From CAZWLY01 sp964634465 (GTDB lineage Bacteria; Desulfobacterota; Desulfarculia; G963662305), in the NCBI GenBank assembly GCA_964634465.1, contig CAZWLY010000007.1:124001-188000 (forward strand): 64,000 nucleotides of DNA, read 5' to 3'. The position numbers and the translations under genes are program-made. Below are positions 16,995 to 24,784 of the stretch, in pieces. The notes beneath the pieces are model-generated. The model had not been told where the DNA came from, ran no database searches, and worked only from the letters and a program-made list of their open reading frames with translations. Positions within the stretch are counted from its first letter, which is position 1; each line of letters starts with the position of its first letter.

Positions 16995-18050
16995 GTGTAC
17001 GAGTTCTGTTTGCCGGGCCGGGTTGTTTTCGGGGAAGGCGCTCTTGACCGGGTGGTTGAAGAAATCAAGGCGGTTCGACGCTCTGTTCCCGCCAACCTCA
17101 TACTCGTGACCATGGACGAGGCGTGGGTTGAGGAGCCCGTCAATCGCCTGAAGAATCAGCTAGCCGAAGCAGGCTGTGACGCCCTGGTGGTTTTTAACCA
17201 AATACGGCCGAACCCCACTAAAGACTCCCTTGTTCCGGGCATACATTTGTGCCGTGAAAGAGAAGCCGAAGGACTCATCGCCCTCGGCGGCGGTTCCGCC
17301 TTGGATGCGGCCAAGATCATCGCCCAAGAGGCTGAGGTTGACATTTTGGTAACCATACCCACCACGGCTGGCTCTGGAGGAGAGATCTCGCCATGGGCGG
17401 TGATCACCGACGGTGACGAAAAGTTGAGCCTGATCGGAAAAGCGCCCGATGTGGCCGTATTGGACCCAGAGTTGACCGCCACCATGCCCCCCCGGGAGAC
17501 TTTGTTTACCGGCATAGACGCCTTCTCCCACGCCTTGGAAGCCTATACCTCCAAGGGTGGCAACGGCATAACCGAGGCCTTGTCTTTCCGGGCCATGGAA
17601 CTTATCGACCGAAATTTCCCCCTCGTTCTTCAAGACGGGCGGAACTTGGCCGCCAGGGCCGGGATGCTGGAGGGAAGCTTGTTGGCGGGTATGGCCATGT
17701 TGAACGGCGGGCTGGGGTTGATTCACGCCATAGCCAACACCGTGGGCGGAAAGTATCACGATTTGCCCCATGGCTGGATTATTCTCCATCTTCTCAAAGA
17801 AGCCTGCCGTTTCTCACGAAGCGCCGCCCCAGTCAAATTCGATTCACTGGCTGATCTCACAGACAGAATAGAACTCATCTCCATCGCGATGGCCAGGAGG
17901 CTGAATATTCCTTGGGTGACGATCAGGGAAGAAGACATTCCTCTCTTGGCGGAAAAAAGCGCCCGTAACGTCAATGTGTTGACTAACAGCAGGCCCTGTG
18001 ACCCAGCAGACATCGAAGCGGTCATCAGGAGTAGTTTTGCGATTGTTTGA
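16995..18050 (+). CDS. Iron-containing alcohol dehydrogenase
   Basis: The frame opens at 16926 but the GTG at 16995 is preferred: GGAGG lies five bases upstream and the product then starts VYEFCLPGRVVFGEGAL, the usual N-terminus of the family. That makes 351 residues. NAD-binding region: GGGSALDAAK (about 95) and PTTAGSGGE (about 120). Metal-binding C-terminal half: DAFSHALEAYTS and IHAIANTVGGKYHDLPHG supply the Asp/His ligands. Such enzymes reduce aldehydes or oxidise alcohols with NAD(P). Next to an aldehyde:ferredoxin oxidoreductase it probably feeds an alcohol into the aldehyde step (inference). Substrate unknown. Codon use is mixed, as in the rest of the cassette. Confidence 0.88.
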   Translation: MYEFCLPGRVVFGEGALDRVVEEIKAVRRSVPANLILVTMDEAWVEEPVNRLKNQLAEAGCDALVVFNQIRPNPTKDSLVPGIHLCREREAEGLIALGGGSALDAAKIIAQEAEVDILVTIPTTAGSGGEISPWAVITDGDEKLSLIGKAPDVAVLDPELTATMPPRETLFTGIDAFSHALEAYTSKGGNGITEALSFRAMELIDRNFPLVLQDGRNLAARAGMLEGSLLAGMAMLNGGLGLIHAIANTVGGKYHDLPHGWIILHLLKEACRFSRSAAPVKFDSLADLTDRIELISIAMARRLNIPWVTIREEDIPLLAEKSARNVNVLTNSRPCDPADIEAVIRSSFAIV

Positions 18051-18165
18051 TCGAACCGGTGACGGGAAGGGGACAAGCGACGCACTCGGAGTACTGAGCA
18101 GGTAACGGTTTGGGTTGAGTCCGCCGCTCGAGTGGGCTCTCCCGTCCATGATTTCCGGGGATTCC

Positions 18166-19956
18166 ATGAACCTTTACACCGGCAGAGTCCTAAGGGTCGA
18201 CTTAAGCTCGGGTCGAATCGTCAAGGAGACGCTAAATCGTGACTGGGCGATGGATTACCTTGGGGGGTGGGGCCTGGCGATCCGTTATTTGTGGGCCGAG
18301 GTCGATCCTCTGATCGATCCTCTAAGCCCTGACAACGCTCTGGTCATCATGACCGGTCCGTTTGCCGGAACCCTGGCGCCCATGACCTCCCGACTCTGCT
18401 TGGCCTCCAAGTCACCGGCCACTGGGACTATCTTCCAATCCAATGTCGGCGGGGCCTTTGGACCGGAGCTCAAATTTGCCGGTTATGACGGCCTGATCAT
18501 CACCGGCCGGGCGCCCGAGCCGGTTTACATCAAAATCGAGGACGATCGGGTCAGTCTCGAGGGCGCCAAACGATTCTGGGGGCGGGGCATCTTTGACACT
18601 GACGAAGAACTCAGGGCGGCCATGGGTTCGCCCAGGGCCAAGAGCCTGGCCATTGGGCCGGCTGGAGAGAATCTGGTTCCCTATGCCTGCGTCGGCTCTG
18701 AGGCCTATCGGCAGTTTGGCCGGGGCGGCCCGGGCGCGCTTTTTGGATCCAAGCGGCTGAAGGCCATAGTCTGCCGGGGTACCGGCGGCGTCAAGGTGGC
18801 CGACATGGCAGCCTTCCTAGCGAAGATCGACCATTATAAGGAGACCAATCTCCTTACTCCCCCCAACCTTTGGGCCGCCACCGATGGCACGGCGATCATG
18901 ATGGAGGTGACTAACGAACTGGGTCTCCACCCTACTCGCAACTTCAGTTATGGCGTCAATGAGGACCGGACCGCCCTCAACTCGGACGCCGTGAGGGCGG
19001 CCAAGATAGCCGACCGTGCTTGCACCTCGTGCCCTCTGGCCTGCGGTAAATTTACCCGACTTAACGGTGTGGAGGTGGAAGGTCCAGAGTATGAAACGCT
19101 CTGTTTGGCCGGCTCAAACTGTCAAGTGAACGACCTGGAACAAGTCATCCGATTCAACCGGTTGTGTGATGATCTGGGTTTGGACACCGTATCGACCGGA
19201 GCGATCCTCGCTCTGGCCATGGACCTGACCGAGCGCGGTCGTCACGATTTCGGGCTCCGGTTTGGTCAGGCCGAGGACTACTTGGCCGTGCTCCCGGAGA
19301 TTGCGACCCTCGCCACCGCTCGGGGACGTGACCTCGCCCTGGGCGCTAGGGAGCTGGGCCGGAAATACGATTCCGAAGAGTTGGCGGCCGAGTCCAAGGG
19401 ACTGGAATTTCCGGCCTACGACCCTCGTGGGAATTACGGCCTTGGCCTGGCCTACGCCACCAGTGAACGGGGTGCCTGCCACCTGCGAGCCTTCCCTCTC
19501 TCGGTTGCGGACCCATTCGACCTTTTGGCTCTGACCCGAAGCGTGGCAGAAGCCCAGAATGATCGGGCGGCCAAGTGGTCGCTAGGCTTCTGCAACTTCT
19601 GGGGAACGCTGGACGCGTTGACCATGGCCGATTTGCTGTCGGTTGGGTTGGGACGGCGAGTCGACGCAGAGAGGTTGAGACTGGCCGGCGAACGAATCTG
19701 GAATCTGGCCCGCCTCTTCAATTTGAAGGCTGGACTGACTGCCGCCGACGACTATCTCCCCCTCAAAGTGATGAGTCAGCCACTGGGCAATGGCCCACAC
19801 CGGGGGAGGGTGCTGCCCGAGAAGCAGTTAAAAGCGGCCCTTTCTGCCTACTATCGGGCCAGAGGCTGGGATAAAGCCGGCGTACCCTGGCCGGTGAAGT
19901 TGGAAGGACTGGGTTTGGCCCCCTTATGGACGAAAGGGCCAGGAGGATTGTGTTGA
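18166..19956 (+). CDS. Aldehyde:ferredoxin oxidoreductase (tungsten-type), large subunit
   Basis: 596 residues from the ATG at 18166 (MNLYTGRVLRVDLSSGRI, the normal AOR beginning; two upstream in-frame starts lack family sequence). AOR enzymes oxidise aldehydes to carboxylic acids, passing electrons to ferredoxin, using a bis-pterin tungsten (or molybdenum) centre and one [4Fe-4S] cluster. Visible: N-terminal pterin region (GGWGLAIRYLW, LASKSPATGTIFQSNVGG), the cluster motif ACTSCPLACGKF (C-x2-C-x3-C, about residue 290) and the distal cysteine in LGFCNFWGTLDAL (about 470). It overlaps the ferredoxin gene that follows, as in two-gene AorAB-type systems. Substrate not deducible. Confidence 0.93.
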   Translation: MNLYTGRVLRVDLSSGRIVKETLNRDWAMDYLGGWGLAIRYLWAEVDPLIDPLSPDNALVIMTGPFAGTLAPMTSRLCLASKSPATGTIFQSNVGGAFGPELKFAGYDGLIITGRAPEPVYIKIEDDRVSLEGAKRFWGRGIFDTDEELRAAMGSPRAKSLAIGPAGENLVPYACVGSEAYRQFGRGGPGALFGSKRLKAIVCRGTGGVKVADMAAFLAKIDHYKETNLLTPPNLWAATDGTAIMMEVTNELGLHPTRNFSYGVNEDRTALNSDAVRAAKIADRACTSCPLACGKFTRLNGVEVEGPEYETLCLAGSNCQVNDLEQVIRFNRLCDDLGLDTVSTGAILALAMDLTERGRHDFGLRFGQAEDYLAVLPEIATLATARGRDLALGARELGRKYDSEELAAESKGLEFPAYDPRGNYGLGLAYATSERGACHLRAFPLSVADPFDLLALTRSVAEAQNDRAAKWSLGFCNFWGTLDALTMADLLSVGLGRRVDAERLRLAGERIWNLARLFNLKAGLTAADDYLPLKVMSQPLGNGPHRGRVLPEKQLKAALSAYYRARGWDKAGVPWPVKLEGLGLAPLWTKGPGGLC

Positions 19957-20501
19957 CCAAGCGCCTGCTGGTTATTCCCGATCTGTGCACCGGCTGCAGC
20001 CGTTGCGTCTACGCTTGCTCGGCCAAGTTGGAGGGGGTGTTTAGGCCTTCGCAGGCGTGTATTCATATCACCAATTTCGCCATCCAGGGGTATTCGGTCC
20101 CCAACATCTGTTTCCAGTGTCCCAACGCGGCTTGCCTCTCGGCTTGTCCTGAGGGGGCAATCGGCAGGAACGACGGCGGGGTGGTTGTGGTGAACGAAGA
20201 GGAGTGCACCGGTTGCGGCTCCTGCGTATCGGCTTGCCCTTACGGCATGATCGAACAAAACGACAGCGGCTTGGCCCGTAAGTGCGATTATTGCGGCGGC
20301 GATCCAACCTGCGTCAAGGAGTGCCTACCTGGGGCCTTGGTTTTCAGGGAGCCGGACAGGGATTTGCTCAAGATGCGCTCTTTGCAGAGGAAGCAGCGTT
20401 TCAACAAGGGGTCCCCCGAGGTCAAACGCTACCGGTTAGGGGCGGCCGTGGCCGGTTTGGCTCGGCACTTTGGAAGAGGAGGCGCTTTGGAACACGGCTA
20501 A
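19953..20501 (+). CDS. Four-cluster ferredoxin subunit partnering the aldehyde oxidoreductase
   Basis: About 183 residues. Four cysteine groups (CTGCSRCVYAC, CFQCPNAACLSAC, CTGCGSCVSAC, CDYCGGDPTCVKEC) give sixteen cysteines, enough for four [4Fe-4S] clusters, like the small electron-transfer subunits of AOR, DMSO reductase and formate hydrogenlyase enzymes. The TTG at 19953 overlaps the TGA of the oxidoreductase and has AGGAGG (19941-19946) six bases upstream; the frame also contains GTG at 19950 and ATG at 19926. The protein should carry electrons from the tungsten enzyme to a further acceptor. Basic C-terminal tail (QRKQRFNKGS). Confidence 0.9.
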   Translation: MTKRLLVIPDLCTGCSRCVYACSAKLEGVFRPSQACIHITNFAIQGYSVPNICFQCPNAACLSACPEGAIGRNDGGVVVVNEEECTGCGSCVSACPYGMIEQNDSGLARKCDYCGGDPTCVKECLPGALVFREPDRDLLKMRSLQRKQRFNKGSPEVKRYRLGAAVAGLARHFGRGGALEHG

Positions 20502-20585
20502 TCGCCTAGTGAGAAGCCCGTTCCGAAGCTCTGGCGGCCTTTCGGCTCGTCGAAGTCGAGGCAATAGCGTAAAAGGGAGGTTGTA

Positions 20586-21485
20586 ATGAAGAAATGGTTG
20601 GCGTTCCTGGTTGTGGTTTGTGTGCTGTCTTTGCCCCTGGCCGGCCAGGCGGCGGAGAAGAAGCTGGTGATCGGCTCCAAGCAGTTCACCGAGCAGATCA
20701 TCCTGGGTAAGATGATGATCGCGCTTCTTGAGGCCAACGGCTTCAAGTGCGAGGACAAGACCGGTCTGGGCGGCACCCTGGTCGCCCGCAAGGCCCTGCT
20801 GGCCGGGCAGATCGACATGTACATGGAGTACACCGGCACCGGGCTGATGACCCATCTGAAGCACAAAAAGCCGATCACCGACCCCAAAGAGTGCTACGAG
20901 GTGGTCAAGAAGGAGGACCTGGAGAAGAACGGCCTGGTCTGGCTGCCGATGATGGACTTCAACAACACCTACTGCCTGATGATGCGCCGGGCCGACGCCG
21001 AGGCCAAGGGGATCAAGACCCTGTCCGATCTGGCCGCCTACGTCAGAGCCCACCCCAAGGACGTCGCCTTCGGCCTCAACGCCGAGTTCTACGCCCGTCC
21101 GGACGGCTACCGGCCGCTCCAGAAGACCTACGGCTTCGAGTTCCCGCCCGACAAGATCAAGAAGATGGACTCCGGCCTGGTCTACAAGGCCCTCAAGGAC
21201 GGCGAGGTGGAGGTCTCCATGGGCTTCGCCACCGACGGGCGCATCGCCGGCTTCGACTTCGTGGTGCTCAAGGACGACAAGAACTACTTCCCGGTCTACA
21301 ACCCGGCCCCGGTGGTCAAAAAGGAGATCGCCGCCAAGTACCCCGAACTCGAGGCCATCTTCGCCAAGCTGGGCCAAAAGCTCAACACCAAGGAGATGAC
21401 CCGCCTCAACTACACGGTGGACATCGAGCACGTGGACGCGGCCAAGGCCGCCGCCGATTGGCTCAAGGCTCAGGGCCTGATCTGA
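20586..21485 (+). CDS. Glycine-betaine/osmoprotectant ABC transporter substrate-binding protein
   Basis: 299 residues with a signal peptide (MKKWLAFLVVVCVLSLPLAG, cut before AEKK) and no lipobox cysteine, so a soluble periplasmic protein. It belongs to the OpuAC/ProX-type type II binding fold: VIGSKQFTEQIILGKM, then YMEYTGTGLMTHL, the region that lines the ligand pocket in OpuCC/OsmF relatives. GGGAGG precedes the ATG. No permease or ATPase gene lies beside it, so it must work with a transporter encoded elsewhere or act alone. Its codon use is again strongly G/C-ending, marking the end of the preceding atypical cassette. Confidence 0.88.
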   Translation: MKKWLAFLVVVCVLSLPLAGQAAEKKLVIGSKQFTEQIILGKMMIALLEANGFKCEDKTGLGGTLVARKALLAGQIDMYMEYTGTGLMTHLKHKKPITDPKECYEVVKKEDLEKNGLVWLPMMDFNNTYCLMMRRADAEAKGIKTLSDLAAYVRAHPKDVAFGLNAEFYARPDGYRPLQKTYGFEFPPDKIKKMDSGLVYKALKDGEVEVSMGFATDGRIAGFDFVVLKDDKNYFPVYNPAPVVKKEIAAKYPELEAIFAKLGQKLNTKEMTRLNYTVDIEHVDAAKAAADWLKAQGLI

Positions 21486-21996
21486 CAGGTGTCACTAGAC
21501 GCTCTCTTGTTGGATCGTTCCGAGCAGGACTTCATTTCTCACTGACTCTATACCCAAACACCTAGTTGTGGCAGGAAAGGGAAGTGGATGCTCGATGGGG
21601 TGTTGATGAAGACGAGGCGACCTGGGTCGGGCTGATCGAGCGTATAGTTGCGCCTTTAACTCATAGCGTCCACACTTTGGCCCCACTGGTTTCCGGTGGG
21701 GCTAACTGTATTGAACTCGACTATGTTCACTTGTTTTCGCTCAGGAAATAACCAGGCTCAAGATAGAGGGCTCGATCTTATCCCCTGTATGCCCCGATCT
21801 CTCTAACCGGTTCTTCGCGAGGGCTCCTTTCAGCGGCCCGGTCAAAGCCAGTATTGACAGATCGGGTCGATTTGAGGGAAGTTAGGTAGGTGAATCCCAT
21901 GACAAACGCGGCCCCCCAGAGCGAGCCTGAGCGCCCGTGCGGGGTCCCGCCTTAAAGGGGCTGCAGTGGAGTGACCAGCACCTTGGGGAGGCTCAG
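21486..21996 (+). other. Intergenic region and probable leader of the formate dehydrogenase gene
   Basis: No gene is supported. It contains a stem-loop at 21680-21700 (GCCCCACTGG-TTT... opposite CCGGTGGGGC, one mismatch) without a following T-run, and GC-rich potential pairing just before the fdhA start (around 21932-21955). A 61-codon frame at 21566-21751 lacks a ribosome binding site and family resemblance. I could not match a known riboswitch. Confidence 0.4.
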
Positions 21997-24684
21997 ATGT
22001 CCAAACCGACGCTCAGTCTAGACGGCCGCCAAGTCAAGTTCAGCCCCGGCCAGACCATCCTCGAGGCGGCCCGGGCCAACGGCGTCGATATCCCGACCCT
22101 GTGTCACCTGAAACACGCCGCCCCGACCGGCGCCTGCCGGATCTGTCTGGTCGAGGTCGAGGGAGCGAGAACCCTGGTCACCGCCTGCACCATGCCGGCC
22201 GCCGAGGGGATGAAAATTTTCACCGAGAGCGACAAGGTCATCACCGCCCGCCGGTTGAATATCGAGCTCCTGCTGGCCATGGGCCGGCACGACTGCGTCA
22301 CCTGCGAGTCCAACGGCGACTGCCGCCTCCAGGAGCTGGCCTACCGCTACGGCGTGGAAGAGGTCCGCTTCCCGCGCAAGGAGACCAAGTACCCGCCGGA
22401 GTTGAAGAACCCGCTCATCATCCGCGACTTCTCCCGCTGCATCATGTGCGGCCGGTGCGTGGCGGCCTGCAACGAGATCCAGGTCAACGAGGCCATCTCC
22501 TACGGCTATCGCGGCGCGGCCTCCAAGATCGTCACCGGCGGCGACATGCCCTTGCTCGAAAGCGACTGCGTCTTTTGCGGCCAGTGCGTCGAGGTCTGCC
22601 CGGTCGGGGCGCTGATCGACAAGAAGGCCAAGGGCGCCGCCCGGACCTGGGAGCTGGAGAGAGTCCGGACCACCTGCGCCTACTGCGGCGTCGGCTGCCA
22701 GGTGGAGTTGCTGATCAAGGACGGGCAGGTGGTCAAGGTCGAATCCGCCGGCGAGGACGTCGCCCCCAACTACGGCCGGCTGTGCGTCAAGGGCCGCTAC
22801 GGCTACGACTTCATTCACTCCGAAGAGCGGCTGGTGAAGCCGTTGATCAAAGAAAACGGAGCGTTTCGCGAAGCAGAGTGGGACGAGGCGTTGGATCTGG
22901 TCGCCGAGCGGTTTGCGGCCATCAAGAACGAGCACGGCCCTGACGCCTTGGCCGGGCTGACCTCGGCCCGGATCACCAACGAGGAAAACTACCTGATGCA
23001 GAAGTTGGTCCGGGCCGGGTTCGGGACCAACAACATCGACCACTGCGCCCGGCTCTGACACTCGTCCACGGTGGCCGGTCTGGCCGCCGCCTTCGGTTCC
23101 GGGGCGATGACCAACTCCATCGTCGACTTCGAGCGGGCCGACGCCATCCTCGTCACCGGCTCCAACACCACCGAGGCCCACCCGGTGATTGCGGCCTACA
23201 TCAAGCGGGCGGCCAAGTTCGGCGGCGCGAAGCTTATCGTCATCGACCCCCGCGACATCCCCCTCACCCGTCACGCCGCGCTGTGGCTCAGGCAGCGGCC
23301 CGGCACCGACATCGCCGTCATCAACGGCCTGATCAACGTTATCATCGACCAGGGTCTGGCCGACGAGGAGTTCATCGCCGGCCGGACCGTCGGTTTCAGC
23401 GAGATGGCCGAGGCGGTCAAGAAGTACACCCCGGATTACGTCTCCGAGATCACCGGCGTCCCGGCCGAGCAGATCATCGCCGCCGCCCGGGCCTACGGTG
23501 AGGCCGACAACGCCATGATCGTCTACGCCATGGGCATCACCCAGCACACCCACGGCACCGACAACGTCAAGGCCCTGGCCAACCTGGCCCTGGTCACCGG
23601 CAACGTCGGCCGACCGGCCACCGGGGTCAATCCCCTTCGGGGCCAGAACAACGTCCAGGGCGCCTGCGACATGGGCGGCCTGCCGGGCGATCTGCCCGGC
23701 TATCAGAAGACGGCCGATCCCGCGGCCCTGGCCAAGTTCTCTGAGGCCTGGGGCGTCGAGCTCAGCGACGCGCCCGGAATGGGCGTCACCGAGATGATGC
23801 CAGCCGCCATCGAGGGCCGCCTCAAGGCCATGTACATCGTCGGCGAAAACCCGCTGGTGTCCGATCCGGACACCAGGCACGCCATCGAGGCCCTGGAGAG
23901 CCTGGAGTTCCTGGTCGTCCAGGACATCTTCATGACCGAGACGGCCGAGTTGGCCGACGTGGTTTTGCCGGCGGCCTGTTTCGCCGAGAAGGACGGCACC
24001 TTCACCAACACCGAGCGCCGGATTCAACTGGTCAACAAGGCGGTCAAGGCGCCGGGTCGGGCCAAGACCGACTGGTGGATCATCCAGGAGCTGGCCAGGC
24101 GACTGGGGCTCGACTGGAACTACAAGAACTCCGGCCAGATACTGGACGAGATCGTCTCGCTGACGCCCAGCTACGCCGGCGTCAGCCTCAGGCGGCTCAA
24201 GAAAGGCTCGCTCCAATGGCCGGTGCCCGACGCCGATCATCCGGGCACGCCCTGCCTCCACGTCGATAACTTCGCCTGTGGTTTGGCCAAGTTCCACGTC
24301 ATCGAGCGCCAGGAGCCCCAGGAGCGGACCGACGACGACTACCCGCTGATCTTGACCACCGGCCGGGTGCTCTATCAGTACCACACCCGGACCATGACCG
24401 GCCGCTCCGAGGGCGTGAACGACTTGGCCCCGGAGTGCGAGATCGAGGTCAACCCGGCCGACGCGGCCCGCTACGGCCTCGAAGACGGCGAACTGGCCAC
24501 GCTGGCCTCCCGCCGAGGCGAGATCAAGGCCCGGGTCTGGGTCACCGACAGGGTGGGGGAGGGCGTGGTCTTCGTGCCCTTCCACTACGCCGAGGCGGCG
24601 GCCAACCGGCTCACCCTGGCCGCCCTGGACCCGGTGTCCAAGATTCCGGAATACAAGGTCTGCGCGGTCAAGATCGCGGCCTGA
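21997..24684 (+). CDS. fdhA: Formate dehydrogenase alpha subunit, selenocysteine-containing (UGA recoded at 23056-23058)
   Basis: 895 residues if the in-frame TGA is read as selenocysteine 354. Both sides of the TGA are in one frame and form the active-site signature: HCARL, then Sec, then HSSTVAGLA, where other formate dehydrogenases have Cys or Sec. Order: NuoG-like [2Fe-2S] domain (CHLKHAAPTGACRIC), His/Cys [4Fe-4S] motif (HDCVTCESNGDC), two [4Fe-4S] motifs (CIMCGRCVAAC, CVFCGQCVEVC), then the molybdenum/tungsten bis-MGD domain (TTCAYCGVGC), and the C-terminal pterin-binding domain. It oxidises formate to CO2 or reduces CO2. GGGGAG precedes the ATG. No NuoE/F-like NAD subunit is adjacent, so its electron partner is encoded elsewhere. 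Confidence 0.95.
23059..23095 (+). promoter_or_regulatory. Bacterial SECIS element in fdhA mRNA
   Basis: Directly after the UGA, bases 23070-23076 pair with 23082-23088 (seven pairs including one G-U) around the loop GGUCU (23077-23081). The loop starts 18 bases after the UGA. The E. coli fdhF SECIS has the same GGUCU loop at the same distance, as I recall that sequence. SelB binds such a loop to deliver Sec-tRNA. Confidence 0.88.
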
Positions 24685-24784
24685 CCCAATTCGCCGGGGG
24701 GCTCGGCCGGGCCTCCCCGGCCGCCTTGCCATCGGGGTTCGCTTCGAGGGGCCGCCCGGCCCCGGCGAAGCGAACCGTGGCGGT

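Noticed and set aside
21752..21996. Molybdenum/tungsten cofactor riboswitch before formate dehydrogenase
   Set aside because: Some GC-rich pairing exists, but I could not place the conserved core of the Moco motif; a covariance-model search would decide.
23056..23058. Nonsense mutation splitting formate dehydrogenase into a pseudogene
   Set aside because: The TGA is exactly at the known Sec position, the frame continues with full conservation and a SECIS hairpin follows.
22018..24732. 904-codon open frame antisense to formate dehydrogenase
   Set aside because: Same cause. The plus strand encodes an unmistakable multi-cluster enzyme, and the antisense product is a low-complexity Gly/Asp/Val-rich string.
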